Source of the DNA: Pseudomonadota bacterium
GTDB taxonomy: Bacteria > Pseudomonadota > Gammaproteobacteria > Steroidobacterales > Steroidobacteraceae
Length of the DNA: 11,506 nt
Assembly (NCBI GenBank): GCA_021808195.1
Contig: JAKBCE010000075.1
Span: forward strand, 1-11,506
Reading direction: 5' to 3'
Part shown: one piece after another, positions 5,843 through 11,506 of the stretch
Numbering within the stretch: position 1 is the stretch's first letter
Layout: each line of letters opens with the position of its first letter
Notes under the pieces: model-generated
Seen by the model: the letters and a program-made list of their open reading frames with translations, nothing else
What the model was told of the DNA's origin: nothing
Databases searched by the model: none
Translations under genes and position numbers: made by a program

Positions 5843-8308
5843 CTATTCCGGTCGAATCTGGGCAATGATGTCGAGCTTGCGCGCGCCGCGCGCCGGGAGC
5901 CAGCAGGCGAGCATCACCGCCACCCCGACCACGACTGCCGGCAGCAGGTACGCCCCGGGCGAGAAGATGCTCACGCGGTACAACTCCCGAGCAAGCTCCT
6001 TTGCGAAAACCAGCGCGCAGCCAACGCCTGCCAGCGAGCCCAACACCCACAGCACAAAGCCCTGACCCAGCACGAGCGACTCGATGTGCGCGGGCTCGGC
6101 TCCAACAGCCTGGCGGACTGCGAACTCCCGACGGCGCAGCCCGGTCACATACGCCACGACGCCGTAGGTTCCGATGACGGCGAGTGTGAAGGCGAGTAGT
6201 CCGAAGGAAATCAGCAGGCTCGCGAGCGCCGCGGCGCCCTGTGCGGAATCGCCGATCAGCTCGTGCATCGAGGCAAAGCGCAGCAGGCTCTGCTCGGGGA
6301 GCAGCCGATGGATGATCTGCCTGACTTGCCGGTCAAGGATGGCCGGCGGCTCGCTCGAGCGGATCAGTATCGTGGTGGCACCGCCCCAGTTGTGGAAACT
6401 GTCCTCGTCTTCAGGCACGAACACCGTGCCGCTGAAGGAGGCATAGTGCCGTGCGAAGTGGTCGCGAATGGTATCGACCACGCCGACGATGCGACAAATG
6501 CCTTTTCCGATGCTGCACTCGAGGGTCTTACCGACGACGTCCGGGCTGCCGAAAAGGGCATCCGCGAAACGCTCATCGATCACCACGTTTGGCGCGTTGG
6601 TCGCCACGTCGTTCGCATCGAGCAGTCGTCCGGCGAGCAGCTGAACCCCGAGTGTTCTCAAGACGCCCGGACCCGCCTGGGTGATGCTCCCACCGTGCGG
6701 CACGGCATTGCCCGCGCGCGGGTGTGCGGGCCGGAAGGAGGCAAAGGAACCGCTGCCGGCGAAGGGGACCGCCTCGCCGATGGCGCTGCGCGCGACACCC
6801 GGCAACTCAGCCACGGCGGCAGCGAGCCGCCGGTGCGCCTCGAGCCAGCCACCCCACTGATCGTACTGGGAGCCCTGCAGGCGCAGCATCGCGGCATAGA
6901 GATGCCGGCTGTCGAAACCCGGATTGGCGTCGAGCATGTTGCGCAGGGACCGTCCGAGCAGGAGTGCGCCGGCGAGCAGTGCGATGGCCAATCCGATCTG
7001 ACCGATGCTCAAGGCGAGCCGTAGCGGGCGTATGCGGTGACCGCCCCCGCCCTTGCCTGCGCCGTGGAGGAGTGCTGCGGGTCGGGCGACCCGCACAAAC
7101 AACTGAGGCAATGCGAGCGCAGCGGTACTGAGAGCGAGGGCGAGCACGAGGGCGAGCAGCCAGATTCCGGCATGCATCTGCAGGTTGAATGTCGTGCTCG
7201 CCGAAGCGATGCGATAGTGTGCGAGAGTCCGCATGCCGAACTCGGTGAGCGGCCATGCAATCAGAGTGGCCGCGGTGCCGAGCGGTAGCGCCTCGATGCC
7301 GGCCTGCGTCAGAAGGGCACCGCGTCCGGCGCCGAGCACCACCCTCAGCGCAGCCTCGTCCCGACGCCGCAGGGCCCGCGCCAGCGCGAGGTTGACCAGA
7401 CTCGCGACCGCGAGCAGCAGAAGGACGCCCGCACTCAGCTGCATCATGAGCAGACGCGCGCGCGTTGCACCGCCCAGCAATCGACGCAAGGACATGGAAC
7501 CGATGTAAAAGCCCATCCGCGCCGAGACCCTGCGCTCTGCGGGAGGCATGAGCATGTTGATGCGCGCAAGCAGACCGCCGAGCTCCGCGTCAAGCTCCGT
7601 GCGCGATATCCGCCTCTTCAGGCGCGCGATCATCACCCAGTTGAATGTTGTCAGCTGCTCGGGCCCGAGTGCTCCCGGCGCAATGTCGGTCGAAACCCAC
7701 AGCTGAGTGCGCCGGGCCGGAAAGTCGAAATGGGGCGGCATGACACCAACAACCGTGTAGGCCTTGCCGCCAATGCGAAGCGTCCGGCCGAGGACATGCG
7801 ATGCGGCGTGAAACGCGCTTTGCCAGAATCGATAGCTGATATCCACCTCGGCCGGACCGCCTGCAAGATCCGCGGCGGCACTGATCCAGCGCCCAAGCAG
7901 AGGCCGTACGTTCAGCGTTTTCATGGTGGAGGCGCTGACCGCGGCCACGTGGTGACTCTCGGCGAGCTCACCTCGAACGCTGACAGTGAGATTGCCCCAG
8001 TCGCTCACCAGGCCGCTCGAGGAGAGCGCCGGGGCTGAGCGCAGCCGTTCATAGGCGGCGGCGGACATGGCTGAGCCCGCCGGGAGTGGATACTTCGCGG
8101 AGTCGAAATAGATATCGACCAGCCGTCCGCCAGCCGGATAAGGCAATGGACGCAGGAAATACGCATCCAGGGCCGTGAACACCGCGGCATTGGCAGCGAT
8201 GCCGAGCGCCAGAGTCAGCACAAATGCGCCCGTGAAGGCCCAGTCGCGACGCAGGCGACGCAGAGCCTGCGAAAGCGTTTCCCAAATGTCAGTGCTCGAG
8301 ACAGCCAT
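5843..8308 (-). CDS. ABC transporter permease, duplicated MacB_PCD/FtsX type (first of two)
   Basis: This 821-residue protein is paralogous to the downstream permease and has the same duplicated plan. Predicted membrane segments: about 24-48, 288-310, 334-355, 380-405, 430-452, 694-720, 745-768 and 785-805. Two periplasmic MacB_PCD domains lie at about 49-287 and 453-693. Shared marks include LTLALGIAANAAVFTALDAY, LPYPAGGRLVDIYF, LRVVLGAGRGALL in the first FtsX half and RREFAVRQAVGAEPAHIESLV in the second. The C-terminus (LPARGARKLDIIAQIRPE) is a degenerate form of the usual 'P-RRAARvdPm-aLR'. The ATG at 8306-8308 is preceded by GAGGG with a 7-nt spacer, a good ribosome binding site. The gene ends TAG only 5 nt before the second permease. 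With eight membrane segments, one copy could correspond to a whole MacB dimer. Substrate is unknown. Confidence 0.9.
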   Translation of the reverse strand: MAVSSTDIWETLSQALRRLRRDWAFTGAFVLTLALGIAANAAVFTALDAYFLRPLPYPAGGRLVDIYFDSAKYPLPAGSAMSAAAYERLRSAPALSSSGLVSDWGNLTVSVRGELAESHHVAAVSASTMKTLNVRPLLGRWISAAADLAGGPAEVDISYRFWQSAFHAASHVLGRTLRIGGKAYTVVGVMPPHFDFPARRTQLWVSTDIAPGALGPEQLTTFNWVMIARLKRRISRTELDAELGGLLARINMLMPPAERRVSARMGFYIGSMSLRRLLGGATRARLLMMQLSAGVLLLLAVASLVNLALARALRRRDEAALRVVLGAGRGALLTQAGIEALPLGTAATLIAWPLTEFGMRTLAHYRIASASTTFNLQMHAGIWLLALVLALALSTAALALPQLFVRVARPAALLHGAGKGGGGHRIRPLRLALSIGQIGLAIALLAGALLLGRSLRNMLDANPGFDSRHLYAAMLRLQGSQYDQWGGWLEAHRRLAAAVAELPGVARSAIGEAVPFAGSGSFASFRPAHPRAGNAVPHGGSITQAGPGVLRTLGVQLLAGRLLDANDVATNAPNVVIDERFADALFGSPDVVGKTLECSIGKGICRIVGVVDTIRDHFARHYASFSGTVFVPEDEDSFHNWGGATTILIRSSEPPAILDRQVRQIIHRLLPEQSLLRFASMHELIGDSAQGAAALASLLISFGLLAFTLAVIGTYGVVAYVTGLRRREFAVRQAVGAEPAHIESLVLGQGFVLWVLGSLAGVGCALVFAKELARELYRVSIFSPGAYLLPAVVVGVAVMLACWLPARGARKLDIIAQIRPE

Positions 8309-8346
8309 GAAACGTCCCTCTGGTGTACCTATGGAGACCGCAACTC

Positions 8347-8368
8347 GTCACGAAGTCGACTCGGTGAC
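8347..8368. repeat. 22-bp imperfect dyad between ATPase and first permease genes
   Basis: Outer arms GTCAC/GTGAC and the inner palindrome AGTCGACT are separated by two mismatched positions on each side, giving a 22-bp dyad centred at 8357.5. It sits in the 76-nt gap between the ATPase stop and the first permease start, the longest gap in the operon. It could be an mRNA hairpin that tunes permease translation or stability, or a protein site. It could also be chance. No U-run follows, so it is not a typical terminator. Confidence 0.3.
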
Positions 8369-8384
8369 CTGCCCGGCCTCTTCC

Positions 8385-9098
8385 TCAAGCCTCCCCCCCG
8401 GTCAGGCGCCTTTCCTGCTCCGCCACGATCTGGCCGTCGAAAAGGCGCACCAGGCGTTTGGCGTGCGCCGCGTACCGTGGGTCGTGAGTCACCATGACGA
8501 GCGTCGCGCCGCAAGCGTTGAGGGCCGCCAGCAGATCCATGACCTTCTCGCCGTTGGCGGAATCCAGGTTTCCGGTCGGCTCATCCGCCAGTAGGATCGC
8601 CGGATCCCCGACCAGGGCGCGCGCAATGGCGACACGCTGCTGCTGGCCGCCGGAAAGTTGTGCCGGATAGTGCCTCATGCGGTGCACCATGCCGACGCTC
8701 TCCAGAGCCGCCGCGACCTTTCCACGCCGCTCGGCGCGGCTCAGACCACCCCGATAGACCAGCGGCAGCTCCACGTTCTCGTAGACGTTGAGATCACCAA
8801 TCAGATTGAAGGACTGGAACACGAAGCCGATGTTGCGGTTGCGAAAATGCGCACGCTGGCGGGCATCGAGGTTGGCGACCGGGGTGCCGGCCAGATCGTA
8901 CGTTCCGGCGGTGGGCGCATCGAGGAGGCCGAGGATCGACATGAACGTCGTCTTGCCGCAGCCCGACGGACCCATGATCGCGACGTATTCTCCGGCGTCG
9001 ACCCGCAGATTGACGCCGGTGAGCGCATGGGTCTCCACTTCGTCGGTGACGTAGACCTTGGTGAGGTCCGCCACATTGATTACCGCGTTGCTGGTCAT
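8385..9098 (-). CDS. ABC transporter ATP-binding protein, MacB/LolD type
   Basis: This 237-residue cytoplasmic ATPase should power the permeases encoded downstream. It has all motifs of the family: Walker [10 protein letters not shown] (43-51), Q-loop Gln95 (FVFQSFNLI), signature LSGGQQQR (148-155), Walker B ILLADE (168-173) followed by PTGNLDS, and H-loop His205 (VTHDPR). The LSGGQQQR plus [10 protein letters not shown] combination is typical of the MacB/LolD/FtsE mechanotransmission group. Length fits a stand-alone ATPase rather than the N-terminal domain of MacB. AAGGAG lies 10 nt before the ATG, a near-ideal ribosome binding site and the strongest in the operon. It starts 36 nt after the adaptor gene. 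It is the only ATPase gene in the window although two permeases follow, so it probably serves both. Confidence 0.95.
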   Translation of the reverse strand: MTSNAVINVADLTKVYVTDEVETHALTGVNLRVDAGEYVAIMGPSGCGKTTFMSILGLLDAPTAGTYDLAGTPVANLDARQRAHFRNRNIGFVFQSFNLIGDLNVYENVELPLVYRGGLSRAERRGKVAAALESVGMVHRMRHYPAQLSGGQQQRVAIARALVGDPAILLADEPTGNLDSANGEKVMDLLAALNACGATLVMVTHDPRYAAHAKRLVRLFDGQIVAEQERRLTGGEA

Positions 9099-9134
9099 AT
9101 GACACGTTCTCCTTGGAGGGTCGGATCAGGCGGC

Positions 9135-10403
9135 TCACCTGAGAGTAATGCGCGGATCGCCCGCAAAGCCGCTGGCATCGGACACGATGACACGGGATCC
9201 CGCCTTCAGCCCGCTGGCAATTTGAATGTACTGATCAGAGGCGGCGCCGAAGCGCACGCGCACCGGAACAGCCGCTCGTCCGCCATCGACCAATCGGAAC
9301 AACGTCATGACGCTGTCGGGATTGGCGTAGGCGGGACGCTGGACGTAGATCGCCCGGGCCATGTCGGCAATGTGGATATTGCCGGTGACCGCTAGATTAG
9401 GTCGGACGTCGGTCGGTAATCTCTCGGTCGGCATGACGTCCACTTCCACGCTGCCGTTTGTCACCGATGGCGAAACGCGGGAAACGCGCCCCTGCACGTC
9501 CTGAGTGACGTCGGTGGCCAACTCCAGTGTGACGGACTGGCCGGTAGTCACTTCCTCCGCCTCGCTGGCGGGCACCTGCAGAGTGGCCTTGAGCGATTTG
9601 AGGCTGGCCACCCGCGCAATGCCGCCGCCGACCTTCAGCGTCTGGCCGGCGTGCACTGCGACGTTCTGCACCACCCCCTCGATTCCGGCCGTGACTGACA
9701 GCGCGGCTACCTGTTGCCGACTGTTGTCGAGCACTGCCCGCAGCGCCGTGACTTGTGCGCTCGCGGCGCGATTCTGAGCCGCGACGCTCTGGCGGAAGGC
9801 AGCGATGCGCTCCTCGGCGAGCTTTGCGAGCTGCGCGTACTCGACGGCCTGCACGCGGATCGCGGTGTATTCGAGCATCGAGATGATGTGCCTGCGCATC
9901 AGCGGCCGCTCCGCCCGCTCTTTCACCGACATGGTCTTGGCCGTAGCCTGCTCGGCGGCCAGATCGCCCTGCAGCGTCAGCAGTTGGCTCGTCAGCTGCG
10001 CATGCAGGGAGGCACGCTGGGCCTCGGCGCTTGCGAGCTTCGCCCTGGCCTGCGCGAGGGCGGAGTCAACGGCGGGGTTCGCGAGCACCGCGAGCACGGT
10101 GCCCGGTTTGACCTCATCGCCCGGCTGCACATTCACCGCTTCCACCACGCCCGGCGTGGCAGCCGTAATCCAGCGCTCGTTGATCGGCCGAAAGACTCCG
10201 GCCGCGCTCACCACGATGGGCAGAGAGCCGCTTTTCACCGTGGCGATCCAGATGTTGGCGCGCCGAACGCTGGGGCCGGCGCTCGTGCGGCTCAGAGCCC
10301 AAGCCAGCAGCGCGATGAGCGCGGCCACACCCAGTCCGGCCACGGCTGCTCGCTTGTGGCGCTTGCGGCGCGTGACGGCAGGGTCAATCGTGATATCGGG
10401 CAT
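9135..10403 (-). CDS. HlyD/RND-type periplasmic adaptor of an ABC efflux system
   Basis: This 422-residue membrane-fusion protein, first gene of the operon, should bridge the inner-membrane ABC transporter to an outer-membrane channel, as MacA does for MacB-TolC. A short basic cytoplasmic N-terminus (TRRKRHKR) leads into one membrane anchor (about 19-37). Then come a first half-lipoyl region (about 60-109; GVVEAVNVQPGDEVKPGTVLAVL), a long alpha-helical hairpin rich in Ala/Gln/Glu (about 110-232), the second lipoyl half (GIEGVVQNVAVHAGQTLKVGG, about 240-260), a beta-barrel (about 271-345) and a membrane-proximal C-terminal domain. I chose the ATG at 10401-10403. An in-frame ATG at 10464-10466 is upstream of the predicted sigma54 promoter and adds 21 residues unlike the family. 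No clear Shine-Dalgarno precedes either start. No outer-membrane partner is encoded in the window. Confidence 0.88.
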   Translation of the reverse strand: MPDITIDPAVTRRKRHKRAAVAGLGVAALIALLAWALSRTSAGPSVRRANIWIATVKSGSLPIVVSAAGVFRPINERWITAATPGVVEAVNVQPGDEVKPGTVLAVLANPAVDSALAQARAKLASAEAQRASLHAQLTSQLLTLQGDLAAEQATAKTMSVKERAERPLMRRHIISMLEYTAIRVQAVEYAQLAKLAEERIAAFRQSVAAQNRAASAQVTALRAVLDNSRQQVAALSVTAGIEGVVQNVAVHAGQTLKVGGGIARVASLKSLKATLQVPASEAEEVTTGQSVTLELATDVTQDVQGRVSRVSPSVTNGSVEVDVMPTERLPTDVRPNLAVTGNIHIADMARAIYVQRPAYANPDSVMTLFRLVDGGRAAVPVRVRFGAASDQYIQIASGLKAGSRVIVSDASGFAGDPRITLR

Positions 10404-10438
10404 GGAGCATTGCCGGATGAGTTTGCATGCCGAGCCTG

Positions 10439-10454
10439 AGCAGCTTCCGTGCCA
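10439..10454 (-). promoter_or_regulatory. Sigma54 (-24/-12) promoter of the transporter-regulator operon
   Basis: The minus strand reads TGGCACGGAAGCTGCT, against the RpoN consensus TGGCACG-N4-TTGCW. The whole -24 block is exact and the GG-to-GC spacing (10 bases between them) is exact. The only departure is C for the first T of the -12 block. Predicted transcription starts at an A near 10428, giving a 25-nt leader before the adaptor ATG. The operon encodes an NtrC-type activator, which is required by sigma54 promoters, and paired dyads lie at the right upstream distance. Assignment is by pattern only. Confidence 0.7.
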
Positions 10455-10526
10455 CGCTGATCGCATGCGTAATGGACTGATTTATCTGGAGTTTTGTCAA
10501 TAGCGCGTTGTCGCCCAGCGCTTCCT

Positions 10527-10546
10527 CAATCCCGTTTGCGGGATTG
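10527..10546. promoter_or_regulatory. Upstream activator dyad 1 (TCCCG-N4-CGGGA core)
   Basis: This is a perfect 8+8 inverted repeat, CAATCCCG and CGGGATTG, around a 4-base centre (TTTG). It extends on one strand to 11 pairs (10524-10549) with a wobble. Its centre is about 108 bp above the predicted transcription start, the usual place for an NtrC-family enhancer. It shares the core TCCCG-N4-CGGGA with dyad 2. The GC-rich stem could also form an RNA hairpin, but no U-run follows and it lies outside the predicted transcript. Confidence 0.55.
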
Positions 10547-10559
10547 GGGCACGGAGATT

Positions 10560-10573
10560 TCCCGCTTCCGGGA
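10560..10573. promoter_or_regulatory. Upstream activator dyad 2 (TCCCG-N4-CGGGA)
   Basis: This is TCCCG, a 4-base centre CTTC, then CGGGA: the same 14-bp pattern as in dyad 1 with a different centre. The two centres are exactly 30 bp apart, about three helical turns, so both would face a similar side of the DNA. The position is about 138 bp above the predicted start. Repetition of the arms with a non-conserved centre is what a pair of binding sites for a dimeric Fis-type helix-turn-helix protein would look like. Confidence 0.5.
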
Positions 10574-11008
10574 CTGCGCCATTGCGCTTCGAAGCAGGCA
10601 GGCGCCGCGAGCTCAGATGCCCGCACCGACGAGTTCCGAAGCTTCTCAGGCACTGGGGCCGAAGACAGACGCATCCAGGGCACCGCGCCGTACGGAAGAG
10701 CCGGTCCAGCTGCCGACGCACGACCCACCGTGCGCGCGGCCGACGATATGTGCCTCCCAAGGCGTCCGGAAAACCATCCTCGTGAAAACATGACTTCGGC
10801 ACCGAAGTGGAACGCCTGAGACGGTGCGCGTGCGGCAGGGCGCACACAAACCGTTGTGCCACCGACTCCACTTTGTGCTCATGCAGTCATAACAGTGCAG
10901 AACTCCTGGACAACTGCGGTCGGAAGGCACTCGAGATTGCACTGCCGAGTCAAGGCGTGGCACGCTGCGCCTCACCAGTGCTGTGTGGGTGAAATCGAGG
11001 GAACACCA
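10574..11008. other. Intergenic stretch upstream of both flanking transcription units
   Basis: About 435 bases without a recognisable gene; long overlapping frames on both strands here have no family look. Visible structures are the 10-bp palindrome GCTTCGAAGC at 10586-10595 and a 7+7 dyad ACTTCGG/CCGAAGT at 10793-10808. GTGCGC/GCGCAC arms also lie near 10820-10843. The ribosome binding site of the next gene (GAGGGA) is at 10997-11002. No tRNA, CRISPR or insertion-sequence end was seen. Confidence 0.4.
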
Positions 11009-11349
11009 ATGCAGCGATCAACGGCGGCTGCCTGTGCGGCAAGATACGCTACAGCGCGGAGGCGGAGCCCAACTTCGTCGGATTGTGCCATTGTCATGAT
11101 TGCCAGAAATTCACCGGCTGTGCCTTCTCCACTGTGATCGGACTGCCGAAGGCGTCAGTGACGGTGACGTGCACTCTCAAGGGGTTCACCAAGCTCGGCG
11201 AGAGCGGCAAGCCCATCGAGCGGCGGTTCTGTCCGGAATGCGGCGCCTCGATCCTGGATGAATGCGAGGTCATGCCGGGGTTCGGGATGATCGCTGCGGG
11301 CACCCTCGATGACCGTATCCGTCCGGAAATCTGCGTCTATCGGCAGTAG
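11009..11349 (+). pseudogene. GFA-family zinc protein gene, 5' frameshift and early amber stop
   Basis: The conserved body is read in the frame of 11023-11346: GGCLCGKIRY, then GLCHCHDCQKFTG, RRFCPECGASILDE and GMIAAGTLDD. These are the seven-cysteine zinc-binding marks of the GFA (glutathione-dependent formaldehyde-activating/CENP-V) family: CxC, CxCxxC and CxxC. The only well-placed ATG (11009-11011), 6 nt after GAGGGA, is in another frame. In the body frame a TGA stands at 10990-10992 with no ATG, GTG or TTG before the first cysteines. A one-base loss between 11011 and 11023 would explain this. The first in-frame start is a TTG at 11083, which would discard the first zinc ligands. The frame ends in TAG (11347-11349) after VYRQ, yet the next codons read AAWV, resembling the '-APWV-' seen near the end of many family members. 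Two lesions suggest a decayed gene. A sequencing error could explain one of them. Confidence 0.7.
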
Positions 11350-11457
11350 GCGGCCTGGGTCTGGCCCGATTTACATTGGGCCGCGAGGTGTTCGGCCCAC
11401 CAGGCTCGAATGTCTTCCCGGCACCGGGGAGGTGAAAGTCGATTTCTCGCCACCGGC

Positions 11458-11489
11458 ACACTTCTGCGTCAACGTGTGACGCAGAGTGT
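11458..11489. repeat. Strong stem-loop near the right edge
   Basis: CTGCGTCA (11464-11471) pairs with TGACGCAG (11477-11484) around the 5-base loop ACGTG. Beyond a single bulged T, ACACT (11458-11462) pairs with AGTGT (11485-11489), giving 13 base pairs in all. It is about 110 bp after the end of the GFA-like frame. No U-run follows on the plus strand, so it may be a non-canonical terminator, a repeat-family element or a regulatory site of a gene beyond the window. Confidence 0.35.
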
Positions 11490-11506
11490 CGCAGGAGTCC
11501 GTGTCA

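Noticed and set aside
5838..6050. In-frame 5' extension of the second permease into the first permease gene
   Set aside because: The extra 71 residues are Arg/Gly/Ala-rich with no family likeness and would overlap the upstream gene by over 200 bp. The ATG at 5835-5837 directly follows the upstream stop.
10404..10466. In-frame upstream start of the adaptor at 10464-10466
   Set aside because: It would place the start above the predicted promoter and transcription start and adds a non-conserved leader. The start at 10401-10403 gives the usual short N-terminus plus anchor.
10384..10845. Minus-strand 153-codon open frame overlapping the adaptor start and upstream region
   Set aside because: It runs through the sigma54 promoter and both dyads and overlaps the adaptor gene in another frame. 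It has no recognisable domain; probably chance openness in GC-rich DNA.
10841..10861. Second TGGCAC on the minus strand (read from 10860) as a sigma54 promoter
   Set aside because: The -12 GC is not at the required spacing; TTTG stands where TTGC is needed.
10958..10973. Plus-strand TGGCACG as a sigma54 promoter for the GFA-like gene
   Set aside because: The -24 block fits, but the sequence at the -12 position is GCCTC, not TTGCW-like.
1..11506. tRNA genes, CRISPR arrays, transposase genes or insertion-sequence ends
   Set aside because: I scanned both strands by eye and saw no cloverleaf, regularly spaced repeats or transposase motifs. The GGTTCAGATC near 420 is inside the recA-fragment region and has no matching arms.

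Overview
The window is GC-rich and coding-dense. Its gene content suggests a proteobacterium, most likely a gammaproteobacterium of the Xanthomonadales/Steroidobacterales kind: NtrC/NtrY-type two-component proteins, tandem MacB/FtsX-like permeases and a RecA-type fragment. That placement is inferred from family resemblance, not from a search.

Most of the window (about 682-10454) is one six-gene operon on the minus strand. In order of transcription it encodes a periplasmic adaptor (HlyD/RND type), an ABC ATPase (MacB/LolD type), two large permeases with an internally duplicated MacB_PCD/FtsX layout, a sigma54-type response regulator, and a PAS-containing histidine kinase. Gaps between genes are short (36, 76, 5 and 21 nt), and the regulator and kinase overlap by 4 nt. 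Upstream of the adaptor is a good -24/-12 (sigma54) promoter match. About 100-140 bp above the predicted transcription start lie two copies of the dyad TCCCG-N4-CGGGA, 30 bp apart. The simplest model is that the operon's own regulator binds the dyads and activates the promoter through sigma54, so the efflux-type transporter is feedback-controlled by its own two-component system.

The left flank (1-652) looks like a recombination scar. It holds the N-terminal fragment of a tyrosine-recombinase-type integrase (minus strand), a short fragment of recA (plus strand), and a possible 53-residue membrane peptide that begins exactly where the recA similarity ends. The 270 bp between integrase and recA fragments hold nothing I recognise.

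The right flank (10574-11506) has about 430 bp without a recognisable gene, then a GFA-family (glutathione-dependent formaldehyde-activating-like, zinc-binding) gene on the plus strand. This gene appears broken: its ATG with a good ribosome binding site is out of frame with the conserved body, and an amber codon cuts the C-terminus. A strong stem-loop lies near the right edge.
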